A DNA stretch of 64,000 bases from Agromyces intestinalis (GCF_008365295.1 NZ_CP043505.1:3736101-3800100); one strand, 5' to 3'; positions 39,068 through 48,202 are shown, numbered from the stretch's first letter. Program-made: numbers and translations. The notes: a model not told the origin generated them from the sequence alone.

Positions 39068-40666
39068 GTGCTCGCCGTCCACGACCTCGAGATCCGCGTC
39101 GGCGCGCGCCTGCTCATGGAGCACGTGTCCTTCCGGGTCTCCGCGGGCGACAAGATCGGCCTCGTCGGGCGCAACGGCGCCGGCAAGACCACGCTCACCA
39201 AGACCCTCGCCGGCGAGACCCTGCCGACGGCCGGCCGTATCGACCGCTCGGGTGAGATCGGCTACCTGCCGCAGGACCCTCGCAGCGGCGACCCCGAGAT
39301 GCTCGCCCGCACCCGGATCCTCGATGCGCGCGGCCTGGGCTCGCTCGTGATCGGCATGCGTGAGGCATCCGAACTGATGGGCAGCGACGACCCGGCCGTC
39401 GCAGCCAAAGCGATGAAGAAGTACGGCAACCTCACTGACCGCTTCACCGCGCTCGGCGGGTACGCCGCCGAGGCAGAGGCCGCCTCGATCGCCTCGAACC
39501 TGAACCTGCCCGAGCGCATCCTCGACCAGCCGCTGAAGACCCTCTCGGGCGGTCAGCGACGCCGCATCGAGCTCGCCCGCATCCTGTTCAGCGATGCCGA
39601 CACGATGATCCTCGACGAGCCGACGAACCACCTCGACGCCGACTCGGTGGTGTGGCTGCGCGAGTTCCTGAAGAACTCCAAGTGCGGCGTCATCGTCATC
39701 TCGCACGACGTCGAACTGGTCGGCGAGGTCGTGAACCGGGTGTTCTACCTCGACGCCAACCGGTCGGTGATCGACCAGTACAACATGGGCTGGAAGCACT
39801 ACCTGCGCCAGCGCGCCGCCGACGAGGAGCGCCGTCGCAAAGAGCGCGCCAACGCCGAGAAGAAGGCGTCGGCGCTGCAGCAGCAGGCCGCCCGATTCGG
39901 GGCGAAGGCCTCGAAGGCCGCCGCCGCCCACCAGATGGTCGCGCGCGCCGAGAAACTGCTCTCGGGCCTCGAGGAGGTGCGCGCCGTCGACCGGGTCGCG
40001 AAGCTGCGGTTCCCGACGCCCGCCCCGTGCGGCCGCACCCCGCTGTCCGCGAGCGACCTCTCGAAGTCGTACGGCTCGCTCGAGATCTTCACCGCCGTCG
40101 ACCTCGCGATCGACCGCGGCTCGAAGGTCGTCGTCATCGGCCTGAACGGCGCGGGCAAGACGACGCTGCTGCGCATCCTGGCCGGCGTCGACGCGCCCGA
40201 CACCGGCCTCGTCGAGCCCGGCCACGGCCTGCGCATCGGGTACTTCGCGCAGGAGCACGAGACGCTCGACGTGAAGCGCACGGTGCTGCAGAACATGGTG
40301 TCCGCCTCGCCGAACCTCACCGAGACCGAGGCGCGCAAGGTGCTCGGCTCGTTCCTGTTCACGGGCGACGATGTGCACAAGCCCGCGGGCGTGCTCTCGG
40401 GCGGTGAGAAGACCCGGCTCGCGCTCGCGATGATCGTCGTCTCAGGGGCCAATGTGCTGCTGCTCGACGAGCCCACGAACAACCTCGACCCCGCCAGCCG
40501 CGACGAGATCCTCGATGCGCTCTCGCACTTCGAGGGCGCGGTCGTGCTCGTCTCGCACGACCCGGGTGCGGTCGAGGCACTGAACCCCGAGCGGGTACTG
40601 ATCCTGCCCGACGGCGTGGAGGACCACTGGTCGGCCGAGTACCAGGAGCTCATCGAGCTGGCCTGA
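39068..40666 (+). CDS. ABC-F family ATPase (ribosome-associated)
   Basis: A 532-residue soluble tandem ATPase with no TM segment. Domain 1: Walker A GRNGAGKTT, signature LSGGQRRR, Walker B MILDEPTNHLD. The inter-domain linker is long and basic (QRAADEERRRKERANAEKKASALQQQ), like the ABC-F P-site tRNA interaction motif. Domain 2: Walker A GLNGAGKTT, signature LSGGEKTR, Walker B LLLDEPTNNLD. ABC-F proteins act in translation or ribosome-protection antibiotic resistance; housekeeping and resistance members are not separable here. GTG at 39068 has GGAGGA upstream. Confidence 0.93.
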   Translation: MLAVHDLEIRVGARLLMEHVSFRVSAGDKIGLVGRNGAGKTTLTKTLAGETLPTAGRIDRSGEIGYLPQDPRSGDPEMLARTRILDARGLGSLVIGMREASELMGSDDPAVAAKAMKKYGNLTDRFTALGGYAAEAEAASIASNLNLPERILDQPLKTLSGGQRRRIELARILFSDADTMILDEPTNHLDADSVVWLREFLKNSKCGVIVISHDVELVGEVVNRVFYLDANRSVIDQYNMGWKHYLRQRAADEERRRKERANAEKKASALQQQAARFGAKASKAAAAHQMVARAEKLLSGLEEVRAVDRVAKLRFPTPAPCGRTPLSASDLSKSYGSLEIFTAVDLAIDRGSKVVVIGLNGAGKTTLLRILAGVDAPDTGLVEPGHGLRIGYFAQEHETLDVKRTVLQNMVSASPNLTETEARKVLGSFLFTGDDVHKPAGVLSGGEKTRLALAMIVVSGANVLLLDEPTNNLDPASRDEILDALSHFEGAVVLVSHDPGAVEALNPERVLILPDGVEDHWSAEYQELIELA

Positions 40667-40688
40667 CACGGCGTGGCCGCCGCTGCGG

Positions 40689-41534
40689 CTAACGCCGGTC
40701 GAGGATCTCGTCCTCGATGTCGGCGTCGCTGCGCGTGCGCGGTTCACGCGCGGGCTTGGTCGCGCGCTCGGTGCGCTCAGTGCGCTCGACGGAGACGGAT
40801 GCCTCGGCGAGGCCCTTGCGCTCCTGATTCGCCGCCCAGGCGAGGCCGATGAAGCCGAGCAGCGCGAACACGAACCACTGCAACGCGTACGACAGGTGCG
40901 GACCTTCGTCGCGCACCGGTCGCAGCGCGGCCACGGGCGCGTGATCACGAGCGGATGTCTCGTGCACGAGCAGTCCGTACGCTCCGGTGTAGCTCGGCTC
41001 GCCGACCCGCTCGCTCAGCTCGGCGAGATCGATCGTGGCGACCTCGTCGCCGACCGTCGTGCGGCCCGCGATGCGCGGCTCGCCGGCCTTCAGCCGCGCG
41101 ACCTGCTCGACGTGCCCGGTGGGCGCCGGCGCGTACTCGGCGGGGCCGCCCTCGTCTGCCTGCGGAACCCAGCCGCGGTCGACGAAGAAGATCGTGCCGT
41201 CGTCGAGTCGGAACGGCGTGACGACCTCGTATCCCGAGCTGCCCTGGTAGGGACGGTTGCGCACGACCACTTCGTCGCCCGGCAGGTACTCGCCCGACAG
41301 CTCGACCTTCTGCCAGCGCTGGTCGACGTCGAACGCGGCGAGGTCGGGCAGCGCGTCGGTGATCGGCATCGACGCGCCGTCGTAGTTGGCGTCGATGCGC
41401 GCGACCTCGGCGAGCGCCTCGGCGCGACGATTGAGCTGCCAGGTGCCGAGCGCACAGCAGACGATCGCGAAGACGATCACGAGGGCGAGGTAGCCGGCCC
41501 AGCGCCCTGACCGGAGGAAGGCCCATTCGCTCAT
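40689..41534 (-). CDS. SURF1 family cytochrome oxidase biogenesis protein
   Basis: A 281-residue protein with two TM helices flanking an extracytoplasmic domain: WAGYLALVIVFAIVCCALGTWQLNRRAEAL near the N-terminus and LSYALQWFVFALLGFIGLAWAANQERKG near the C-terminus, the SURF1 layout. ELSGEYLPGDEVVVRNRPYQGSSGYEVVTPF and FVDRGWVP are SURF1 motifs. SURF1 helps heme a insertion into aa3 oxidase. A charged tail of about 40 residues follows the second TM. Its ATG overlaps the upstream small gene by four bases. It ends close to the convergent ABC-F gene. Confidence 0.92.
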   Translation of the reverse strand: MSEWAFLRSGRWAGYLALVIVFAIVCCALGTWQLNRRAEALAEVARIDANYDGASMPITDALPDLAAFDVDQRWQKVELSGEYLPGDEVVVRNRPYQGSSGYEVVTPFRLDDGTIFFVDRGWVPQADEGGPAEYAPAPTGHVEQVARLKAGEPRIAGRTTVGDEVATIDLAELSERVGEPSYTGAYGLLVHETSARDHAPVAALRPVRDEGPHLSYALQWFVFALLGFIGLAWAANQERKGLAEASVSVERTERTERATKPAREPRTRSDADIEDEILDRR

Positions 41535-41761
41535 GTGCCGGCCTCTGCGGAATCGAACGCCGACGCCTCGACGGGGAACGACCGCGCCTCGAGGAACCCC
41601 CGCAGGTAGTCGACGTGCTCGTCGCACGCGAGCCAGGTCTTGAACCGGTCGCCGGTGTGGATGCGCGGGTTGCGCCAGTCGATGCGCCAGGTCGCGGCCG
41701 CGGAGCATCCGGCCCTCGAACACGTCCCGGCCGCCGGAACCGATCCCGGCAGCCCGATCAC
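41531..41761 (-). CDS. small Cys-containing protein between DUF3099 and SURF1 genes
   Basis: A 76-residue protein, GTG start at 41761 overlapping the TGA of the DUF3099 gene (GTGA). Sequence features: C-x4-C (CSRAGC) then WRIDWRNPRIH, FKTWLACDEHVDYLRGFLEARSFPV. The cysteines with ACDEH could bind zinc. Similar short proteins in this family of bacteria are sometimes labelled acetone carboxylase (from memory), which the size does not support. Translational coupling on both sides suggests it is made with DUF3099 and SURF1 proteins, hence a possible link to oxidase assembly (inference). Confidence 0.8.
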   Translation of the reverse strand: MIGLPGSVPAAGTCSRAGCSAAATWRIDWRNPRIHTGDRFKTWLACDEHVDYLRGFLEARSFPVEASAFDSAEAGT

Positions 41762-42096
41762 AGCGCTGCTCCCGGCTCGGCGGGAGCAGCCGGATCGGCG
41801 TCGGCCGCGGCATCCGCCTCGTGCGCCGGAGCCGGGCGCCCGTCGGTCAGCGCGAGCGTGGGCGCGGCGACCTCGCCGCCGCGCTGGGAGCCGACGTTCG
41901 CGAGCACGACCGCGATGTACGGCAGGAAGATCGCTCCGGCGGCGAACACCGCAAGCCACCAGCCCTGCACGAAGAGCATGAGCACGATGCACACGACCCG
42001 GATCGACATCGCGATCGTGTACTTCACCATCCGCGCGCGGCGCTCCTCCTCGGGGGAGGGCGGCAGCGAGGTGATCGTGTGCTGCTGCGACTTCAT
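41758..42096 (-). CDS. DUF3099 membrane protein
   Basis: A 112-residue protein with two close TM helices (YTIAMSIRVVCIVLMLFVQGWW and LAVFAAGAIFLPYIAVVLAN) preceded by EEERRARMVK, the DUF3099 pattern, and an Ala/Asp/Pro-rich tail. ATG at 42096 is preferred: the TAGGCT box at 42135-42140 on this strand would start transcription near 42128, downstream of the alternative start at 42147. First gene of the DUF3099-Cys protein-SURF1 unit. Function unknown. Confidence 0.82.
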   Translation of the reverse strand: MKSQQHTITSLPPSPEEERRARMVKYTIAMSIRVVCIVLMLFVQGWWLAVFAAGAIFLPYIAVVLANVGSQRGGEVAAPTLALTDGRPAPAHEADAAADADPAAPAEPGAAL

Positions 42097-42188
42097 GTGC
42101 TCGCCGCGCGTCGGCGCGGCACTCCTTCCGCTCAAGCCTACGTCCATCGGGGCGCGTCATCGCCCGCCCAGAGCCACCCGACCACCCC

Positions 42189-42194
42189 CTACAC
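42189..42194 (+). promoter_or_regulatory. -10 box of fabG
   Basis: TACACT, giving a leader of about 28 bases that includes the GTGGAG ribosome site before the ATG at 42229. Confidence 0.5.
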
Positions 42195-42228
42195 TGGGAG
42201 GCCGAGCCGAGAGAGTGGAGCCTGCCAG

Positions 42229-42939
42229 ATGACGACGAGCCGCACGGTGCTGGTGACCGGGGGAAACCGGGGGATCGGGTATGCGATCGCCGAGGAGTTC
42301 CTCGCGCAGGGTCACCGCGTCGCGGTCACCGCCCGCTCGGGTGAGGGTCCCGCCGGCGCGCTGACGGTGCGGGCCGACGTGACCGACGCCGAGTCGATCG
42401 ACCGGGCGTTCTCCGAGATCGAGGCCGAGCTCGGCCCGGTCGAGGTCGTCGTGGCCAACGCCGGCATCACGCGCGACACCCTGCTGCTGCGGATGAGCGA
42501 GGACGACTTCGAAACCGTCGTCGACACGAACCTCACGGGCGCGTTCCGGGTCATCAAGCGTGCGTCGAAAGGCATGCTGAAGGCCCGGTTCGGCCGCATC
42601 GTGCTGATCTCGAGCGTCGTCGGCCTCTACGGCTCGCCCGGCCAGGTCAACTACGCGGCGTCGAAGGCGGGTCTCGTGGGCATCGCCCGCTCGATCACCC
42701 GCGAGCTCGGCGGCCGCGGCATCACCGCGAACGTCGTCGCGCCGGGCTTCATCCGCACCGACATGACCGACGAACTGCCCGCCGAGCAGCAGCAGGAATA
42801 CCTGCGCAGCATCCCGGCGGGCCGGTTCGCCGAGCCGTCCGAGGTGGCGAAGGTCGTGACCTGGGTCGCGGGTGACGACGCCGCCTACATCTCGGGTGCG
42901 GTCATCCCGGTCGACGGCGGCCTCGGCATGGGGCACTAG
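42229..42939 (+). CDS. fabG: beta-ketoacyl-ACP reductase, FabG-like
   Basis: A 236-residue short-chain dehydrogenase that reduces 3-oxoacyl-ACP with NADPH. Cofactor motif TGGNRGIG (residues 10-17), NAG in VVANAGITRD, catalytic Ser in ISSVVGLYGSPGQVNYAASKAG with Y-x3-K, and the PGFIRTDMT loop. FabG-like length. It stands alone, not in a fatty-acid cluster, as with mycobacterial FabG/MabA near InhA; a specialised reductase cannot be ruled out. GTGGAG lies upstream. Divergent from the DUF3099 unit. Confidence 0.9.
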   Translation: MTTSRTVLVTGGNRGIGYAIAEEFLAQGHRVAVTARSGEGPAGALTVRADVTDAESIDRAFSEIEAELGPVEVVVANAGITRDTLLLRMSEDDFETVVDTNLTGAFRVIKRASKGMLKARFGRIVLISSVVGLYGSPGQVNYAASKAGLVGIARSITRELGGRGITANVVAPGFIRTDMTDELPAEQQQEYLRSIPAGRFAEPSEVAKVVTWVAGDDAAYISGAVIPVDGGLGMGH

Positions 42940-42942
42940 CCC

Positions 42943-42955
42943 GGCGCTCTGCGCC
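42943..42955. terminator. short hairpin between convergent fabG and aldo/keto reductase
   Basis: GGCGC-tct-GCGCC, five base pairs only, 4 bases past the fabG stop. Several other GC stems are possible in 42940-43040. Weak candidate. Confidence 0.3.
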
Positions 42956-43040
42956 ACCTCGGCGCCCTCTGCACCAGCGCGAGTGGCGCGGACGCCGCCG
43001 AACTGGCGCAGCGCGCGTGACCGGCCGGCGCGTCGAGAGT

Positions 43041-44021
43041 TCAGCGGTCCACGCCCGCCGGCGCATCGATGCCGTCGCGCGAGCCGACGATCTCCGACGG
43101 CGGGAACGCCTCGGCCAACCGCCGGCGCGTCTCGTCGTCGAGGGTGAGGTCGGCGGCGCCGGCGTTCTCGTCGAGTCGCGCGCGATGACGCGTGCCCGGG
43201 ATCGGCACGACGCCCTCCGACAGCACCCAGGCGAGGGCGACCTGTGCGACCGTCGCGCCGAACTCGGCGGCGATGGTCTCGACGCGTTCGACGAGCCGTC
43301 GGTTCGCGGCGAACGCGTCGGCCTGGAAGCGCGGCAGGTACCGGCGGTCATCGTCGGGGGCGAGGTCGTCGAGGCTGCGGATGCCGTCGGTGAGCACGCC
43401 TCGCCCGAGCGGCGAGAACGCGACGAACCCGATGCCGAGCTCGTCGGCGGTCGCCTTCTCGTCGTTGTCGAGGATGTCGCGGGCGAACAGCGAGAACTCC
43501 GACTGCACGGCGGCGATCGGGTGCACCGCGTGCGCGCGACGCATCGTGCGCCCCGAGACCTCCGACAGGCCGAGGTGGCGCACCTTGCCCTCCTGCACGA
43601 GTTCGGCCATCGCCCCCACGCTCTCCTCGATCGGGACGGCGGGGTCGACCCGGTGCAGGTAGTAGAGGTCGATCACCTCGGTGCCGAGGTGGCGCAGTGA
43701 TCGCTCGGCGGCTCGCTTGATGTAGGCGGGGGTGCCGTTGCGACCGTGGATCGTGCCGTCGTCGTCGGTCTCGGCCGACGCCTTCGTCGCGATCGTGATC
43801 TCGTCGAAGCGCCCCTTCAGGGCCCGACCGATGAGCTGCTCGTTGGCGAACGGGCCGTACGCCTCGGCCGTGTCGATGAAGGTGACGCCCGAGTCGACGG
43901 CGTGGCGCAGAGTCGCGATCGACTCCTGTTCGTCGCTTGGACCGTAGTAGGCGCTCATGCCCATCGCGCCGAGGCCGATGGCCGAGACGCGGAGTCCGTC
44001 GCCGAGAAGTCGCTGGTGCAT
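43041..44021 (-). CDS. aldo/keto reductase
   Basis: A 326-residue NADPH-dependent oxidoreductase of the (beta/alpha)8 fold. FIDTAEAYGPFANEQLIGRAL contains the active-site Asp and Tyr, ITIATKAS the Lys, and DLYYLHRVD the His of the Asp-Tyr-Lys-His tetrad. Near the C-terminus VPIPGTRHRARLDENAGAADL is the NADP-binding end. It resembles the plant/bacterial AKR13-like group (YakC type). AAAGGA lies nine bases before the ATG. The substrate is unknown and it has no operon partner. Confidence 0.92.
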   Translation of the reverse strand: MHQRLLGDGLRVSAIGLGAMGMSAYYGPSDEQESIATLRHAVDSGVTFIDTAEAYGPFANEQLIGRALKGRFDEITIATKASAETDDDGTIHGRNGTPAYIKRAAERSLRHLGTEVIDLYYLHRVDPAVPIEESVGAMAELVQEGKVRHLGLSEVSGRTMRRAHAVHPIAAVQSEFSLFARDILDNDEKATADELGIGFVAFSPLGRGVLTDGIRSLDDLAPDDDRRYLPRFQADAFAANRRLVERVETIAAEFGATVAQVALAWVLSEGVVPIPGTRHRARLDENAGAADLTLDDETRRRLAEAFPPSEIVGSRDGIDAPAGVDR

Positions 44022-44157
44022 TCGTCGGGTCCTTTCGTCGCGGGGCGCCGCGAGCGCCCACCCTTGCGGCGCGGTGCGCCGTCACCACGAGAGACCGGGC
44101 GAGCGCGTTCGATGTGACATCCGTCGGCCTGAGACCACGGAGCCGGATGCTCCGGAC

Positions 44158-44823
44158 TCAGCCGCGCAGGCCCGCCAGCGCCAGCACCTGCGAGAGGTCG
44201 GGGCGATCGATCGAGACATCCGCCTGCGCGCGCACCACGGGCTTCGCGCAGAACGCGACGCCGAGCGCTGCGGTGGCGAGCATGCGCAGGTCGTTCGCGC
44301 CGTCGCCGACGGCGATGGTGCGACCGCGGGGCACGCCCGCCAGCTCGGCCCACTCGACGAGTGCGGCGGCCTTGGCCTCGGCGTCGACGATCGGCCCGTC
44401 GACGCGCCCGGTCAGACGGCCGGATGTATCGAGCTCGAGCCGGTTCGCCCGGCAGAAGTCGAGGCCGAGGCGCTCGGCGAGCGGGTCGAGCAACTCGTGG
44501 AATCCGCCCGAGACCACCCCGACGCGCCCGCCTGCGCGGTGCACGGTGTCGATCAGCTCCTGCACGCCGTCGGTGGGGGTCATGCGCTCGCGCACCTGCG
44601 CGAACACCGAGGCATCCAGGCCGGCGAGCGTGGCCACCCGCTCGCGCAGGCTCTGCGCGAAGTCGAGCTCGCCGCGCATCGCCCGCTCGGTGACCGCCGC
44701 GACCAGCTCGAGTGACCCGGCCGCGTCGGCGAGCAGCTCGATCGCCTCCTCGCGGATCAGGGTCGAATCGGCGTCGAGCACGACGAGCGGGCCGGCGGAG
44801 CCGGCGGCGATCGCGCCGCTCAC
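44158..44823 (-). CDS. serB: phosphoserine phosphatase
   Basis: Last step of serine synthesis. 221 residues, HAD fold: nucleophile motif [19 protein letters not shown] (DxDST), motif [13 protein letters not shown], and [10 protein letters not shown]. This is the short SerB without the N-terminal ACT domains seen in mycobacteria. The start is GTG at 44823, overlapping the glgC stop by four bases (GTGA); the frame running upstream to 45198 lies inside glgC. A hairpin (CCGGA-tgc-TCCGG, 44143-44155) follows the stop. The pairing with glgC is a genomic coincidence or a coupling to carbon status; nothing else links the pathways. Confidence 0.93.
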   Translation of the reverse strand: MSGAIAAGSAGPLVVLDADSTLIREEAIELLADAAGSLELVAAVTERAMRGELDFAQSLRERVATLAGLDASVFAQVRERMTPTDGVQELIDTVHRAGGRVGVVSGGFHELLDPLAERLGLDFCRANRLELDTSGRLTGRVDGPIVDAEAKAAALVEWAELAGVPRGRTIAVGDGANDLRMLATAALGVAFCAKPVVRAQADVSIDRPDLSQVLALAGLRG

Positions 44824-46067
44824 GCGCGGGCCCGGACGCGCGAGCCCTTGCCGACCACGGTGAGTCCGCTGTCGGTCACGATGAATCCGCGCGCGAGGTC
44901 GTCGGCGCGGTCGACGCCGATCTCGGCGCCCGCCTCGACGACCACCTCTTTGTCGAGGATGGCGCGCTTCACGTGGGCACCCTCGTCGATGCGGGCTCGG
45001 TCGAACAGGATCGAGTCGACCACATGCGCACCGGAGCCGACGACCGACCACGGACCGAGCACGCTGCGCTCGATGTGCGCACCCGAGATCACCGAGCCGA
45101 GCGAGACGATCGAGTCGATCACGGTGCCGAGGGCGCCGCGCGCGTCGCGGGTCACCTTCGCGGGCGGCGAGTTCAGCTGCTGCGAGAAGATCGGCCACTC
45201 GCGGTTGTAGAGGTTGAACACCGGCAGCACCGAGATCAGGTCTTGATGGGCCTCGTAGTAGCTGTCGAGGGTTCCGACGTCGCGCCAGTAGTAGCGATCG
45301 CGGTCGGTCGCGCCGGGGACGTCATTGCGCTTCAGGTCGTAGACCCCCGCCGCGCCGCGGTCGACGAACGACGGGATGATGTCGCCGCCCATATCGTGGC
45401 TCGACGAGGTCTGCTCGCCGTCGCGCAGCACGGAGTCGACGAGCGCATCGGCGTCGAAGACGTAGTTGCCCATCGAAGCGAGCACCTCGTCGGGCGAGTC
45501 GGGCAGGCCGACCGGGTCGTTCGGCTTCTCGAGGAACCGTCGGATGCGGTCGGGATGCTTCGGGTCGACGTCGATGACGCCGAACTGGTTCGCGAGCGAG
45601 ATGGGCTGGCGGATCGCGGCGACCGTGGCCTCGGCACCCGACTCGACGTGGGCGTCGATCATCTGGCTGAAGTCCATGCGGTACACGTGGTCGGCGCCGA
45701 CGACCACGATGATGTCGGGCTTCTCGTCGTAGATCAGGTTGAGACTCTGCAGGATCGCGTCGGCCGACCCCGAGAACCAGCGCTTGCCGAGCCGCTGCTG
45801 CGCCGGCACCGAGGCGACGTAGGAGTTCAGCAGCCCGCTCAGCCGCCAGGTCTGCGAGACGTGCCGGTCGAGCGAGTGCGACTTGTACTGGGTGAGCACG
45901 ACGATCTGCCGCAGGCCCGAGTTGAGCAGGTTCGACAGCGCGAAGTCGATGAGCCGGTACTGCCCGCCGAACGGCACCGCGGGCTTGGCGCGGTCTTCGG
46001 TGAGGGGCATGAGTCGTTTGCCTTCTCCGCCGGCGAGGACGATGCCGAAGACCTTGCGCGATGCCAT
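44820..46067 (-). CDS. glgC: glucose-1-phosphate adenylyltransferase
   Basis: Makes ADP-glucose from glucose-1-phosphate and ATP for alpha-glucan synthesis. 415 residues: [14 protein letters not shown] (nucleotide loop), [43 protein letters not shown] and FLEKPNDP are family signatures. The C-terminal left-handed beta-helix ([15 protein letters not shown]) carries allosteric control in the family. ATG at 46067 has GGAGGC directly upstream; the frame to 46127 runs into the divergent promoter. It is divergent from the glycogen synthase/GlgM gene, as in mycobacteria. Confidence 0.96.
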   Translation of the reverse strand: MASRKVFGIVLAGGEGKRLMPLTEDRAKPAVPFGGQYRLIDFALSNLLNSGLRQIVVLTQYKSHSLDRHVSQTWRLSGLLNSYVASVPAQQRLGKRWFSGSADAILQSLNLIYDEKPDIIVVVGADHVYRMDFSQMIDAHVESGAEATVAAIRQPISLANQFGVIDVDPKHPDRIRRFLEKPNDPVGLPDSPDEVLASMGNYVFDADALVDSVLRDGEQTSSSHDMGGDIIPSFVDRGAAGVYDLKRNDVPGATDRDRYYWRDVGTLDSYYEAHQDLISVLPVFNLYNREWPIFSQQLNSPPAKVTRDARGALGTVIDSIVSLGSVISGAHIERSVLGPWSVVGSGAHVVDSILFDRARIDEGAHVKRAILDKEVVVEAGAEIGVDRADDLARGFIVTDSGLTVVGKGSRVRARA

Positions 46068-46146
46068 GCCTCCAGCGTAGTCAGCCGCGGCGTCGTGCAC
46101 GGCAGGGATCGACACCTCGTGACGCACGCTGCGCTACCGTGTGGGC
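46068..46146. promoter_or_regulatory. glgC-glgM divergent promoter region
   Basis: Seventy-nine bases. TACCGT at 46135-46140 ends six bases before the ATG of the glgM-like gene, another leaderless layout. On the other strand GGAGGC is the glgC ribosome site. A shared operator would coordinate the two enzymes; I see no obvious palindrome. Confidence 0.5.
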
Positions 46147-47343
46147 ATGCGCGTCGACCTGCTCACCCGCGAATACCCGCCCGAGGTCTACGGAGGCGCC
46201 GGCGTCCATGTCGGCGAGCTGGTACGCGCGCTGCGGCGCAGCATCGAAGTGCGGGTGCGCTGCTTCGGCGCTCCGCGCGACGAGGAGGGCACCTTCGCGT
46301 ACGCGACCCCGTCGGGCCTCGCCGAGGCGAACGCGGCGATCGCGACGCTCGGCGTCGATCTCGAGATGGCCCAGGATGCCTCGGGCGCCGACCTCGTGCA
46401 CTCGCACACGTGGTACGCGAACTTCGCCGGCGCCACCGCGAAGCGCCTGCACGGGATCCCGCACGTGGTCACGGCGCACAGCCTCGAGCCGCTGCGCCCG
46501 TGGAAGGCCGAGCAGCTGGGCGGCGGCTACCGGGTGTCGTCGTGGGCCGAGCGCACCGCGTTCGAGGAGGCGGACGCGGTGATCGCGGTGAGTGCCGGCA
46601 TGCGCCGCGACATCCTGCGCGCTTATCCGGGCATCGACCCCGATCGGGTCGAGGTGGTCTACAACGGCATCGACCTCGACGACTGGGCGCCGAACCACGA
46701 CCCCGACGCGGTGCGCGCACTCGGCGTCGACCCCGATCGCCCCTCGATCGTGTTCGTCGGCCGGATCACCCGCCAGAAGGGGCTGCCGTATCTGCTGCGC
46801 GCCGCGCGACTGCTGCCGCCGGGCATCCAGCTCGTGCTGTGCGCGGGCGCACCCGACACTCCCGAGATCATGGCCGAGGTCAGCGGGCTCGTCGCCGAGC
46901 TCGCCGCCGAACGCGAGGGCGTGGTGTGGATCGACCGGCACCTGCCGCGCCCCGAGCTCACCGCACTGCTCACGGCGGCCACGACGTTCGTGTGCCCGTC
47001 GATCTACGAACCCCTCGGCATCGTGAACCTCGAGGCGATGGCCTGCGGCGCCCCCGTGGTCGGCACGGCCACGGGCGGCATCCCCGAGGTCGTCGACGAC
47101 GGCGTCACCGGCGTGCTGGTGCCGATCGAGCAGGTCGACGACGGCACCGGCACGCCGGTGGACCCCGACCGGTTCATCGCCGATCTCGCCGAGACGCTGG
47201 CCGTCGTCGCCTCCGATCCCGAGCGGGCGGCCGCGATGGGCGCGGCCGGACGCCGCCGCGCCGAGGAGCACTTCGCGTGGAGCTCGATCGCGGAACGCAC
47301 GGTCGAGGTGTACGAGCGGGTGCTCGGCCGCGGTCGCGGCTGA
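46147..47343 (+). CDS. GT4 alpha-glucan enzyme, GlgM-like (maltose-1-phosphate synthase) or GlgA
   Basis: A 398-residue glycosyltransferase using ADP-glucose. It opens MRVDLLTREYPPEVYGGAGVHV and contains VVTAHSLEPLRPWKAEQLGGGY, IVFVGRITRQKGLPYL and SIYEPLGIVNLEAMACGAPVVGT. These match the mycobacterial GlgM (Rv1212c) type closely by memory. Mycobacterial GlgM makes alpha-maltose-1-phosphate, which GlgE then polymerises. Annotation pipelines usually call it glycogen synthase GlgA. Divergent from glgC, as in M. tuberculosis. No glgE or glgB is in the window, so the choice between the two activities is inference. ATG at 46147 fits the leaderless -10 box. Confidence 0.9.
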   Translation: MRVDLLTREYPPEVYGGAGVHVGELVRALRRSIEVRVRCFGAPRDEEGTFAYATPSGLAEANAAIATLGVDLEMAQDASGADLVHSHTWYANFAGATAKRLHGIPHVVTAHSLEPLRPWKAEQLGGGYRVSSWAERTAFEEADAVIAVSAGMRRDILRAYPGIDPDRVEVVYNGIDLDDWAPNHDPDAVRALGVDPDRPSIVFVGRITRQKGLPYLLRAARLLPPGIQLVLCAGAPDTPEIMAEVSGLVAELAAEREGVVWIDRHLPRPELTALLTAATTFVCPSIYEPLGIVNLEAMACGAPVVGTATGGIPEVVDDGVTGVLVPIEQVDDGTGTPVDPDRFIADLAETLAVVASDPERAAAMGAAGRRRAEEHFAWSSIAERTVEVYERVLGRGRG

Positions 47344-47375
47344 CCGGAGTGCACGGCGGGGTCGTATCGCCCGGA

Positions 47376-47381
47376 TAGCAT
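47376..47381 (+). promoter_or_regulatory. -10 box of a leaderless ABC ATPase gene
   Basis: TAGCAT ends six bases before ATG 47388; identical in sequence and distance to the box in front of the P-type ATPase gene at 10582. Confidence 0.5.
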
Positions 47382-47387
47382 GGACGT

Positions 47388-48173
47388 ATGGCGAGCACGG
47401 TTCTGCAGTTCCGCGATGTGTCGGTGGTCCGAGACGGCAACACGATCCTCGACGGGATCGACTGGACGGTCGCCAGCGACGAGCGTTGGGTGATCCTCGG
47501 CCCGAACGGGGCCGGCAAGACGACCCTCCTGCAGATCGCCGCCGCCGCCATGCACCCCACGAAGGGCGAGGCCGAGGTGCTGGCCGAATCGCTCGGCAAG
47601 GTCGACGTGTTCGAGCTGCGCCCGATGATCGGCTTCGCGTCGACCGCGATGGCCCGCAAGATCCCGCGCAACGAGACGGTGCTCGACGTCGTGCTCACCG
47701 CCGCCTACTCGGTCACCGGCCGGTGGAACGAAGAGTACGAAGAGATCGACCTGCGCCGCGCGCAGCGCGTGCTGAAGGAGTGGCGCCTCGAGCAGTTCGC
47801 CGACCGCAGGTTCGGCAGCCTCTCCGACGGCGAGCAGAAGCGCGTGCAGATCGCCCGCTCGGTCATGACCGACCCCGAGCTGCTGCTGCTCGACGAGCCG
47901 GCAGCGAGCCTCGACCTCGGCGCACGTGAAGAACTCGTGGGGCTGCTCGGCGGCTACGCCTCGTCGGGTGCGTCGCCCGCGATCGTCATGGTGACCCACC
48001 ACGTCGAAGAGATCCCGCAGGGGTTCACGCACGCGCTGCTGCTCGCCGACGGCAAGATCCAGGCGGCCGGGCCGTTCGCCGAGGCACTCACGGCCGAGCA
48101 CCTGACCGCCACGTTCGGGCTGCCGATCGAGCTGACCGAGACGAACGGCCGGTACGCCGCCCGCGCTGCCTAG
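47388..48173 (+). CDS. stand-alone ABC transporter ATP-binding protein
   Basis: A 261-residue ABC ATPase. Walker A GPNGAGKTT, Q-loop region GFASTAMARKIPRNETV, signature LSDGEQKRV, Walker B LLLDEPAASLDLG, and a switch His in VTHHVEEIP. The signature LSDGE and the SLDLG D-loop fit the FecCD/ModF-like iron or metal ATPase group. No permease or binding protein is adjacent, so it is an orphan subunit. A soluble role like ModF cannot be excluded. Confidence 0.88.
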   Translation: MASTVLQFRDVSVVRDGNTILDGIDWTVASDERWVILGPNGAGKTTLLQIAAAAMHPTKGEAEVLAESLGKVDVFELRPMIGFASTAMARKIPRNETVLDVVLTAAYSVTGRWNEEYEEIDLRRAQRVLKEWRLEQFADRRFGSLSDGEQKRVQIARSVMTDPELLLLDEPAASLDLGAREELVGLLGGYASSGASPAIVMVTHHVEEIPQGFTHALLLADGKIQAAGPFAEALTAEHLTATFGLPIELTETNGRYAARAA

Positions 48174-48196
48174 CGGCGTCTGAGCGTCGATTCTGC

Positions 48197-48202
48197 TAGA
48201 CT
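48197..48202 (+). promoter_or_regulatory. extended -10 box of the L31 gene
   Basis: TGC followed by TAGACT, the same hexamer as the rplU box, giving a leader of about 90 bases. I looked for a Zur-type AT-rich palindrome, usual for zinc-repressed L31 paralogues, and found none. Confidence 0.55.
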
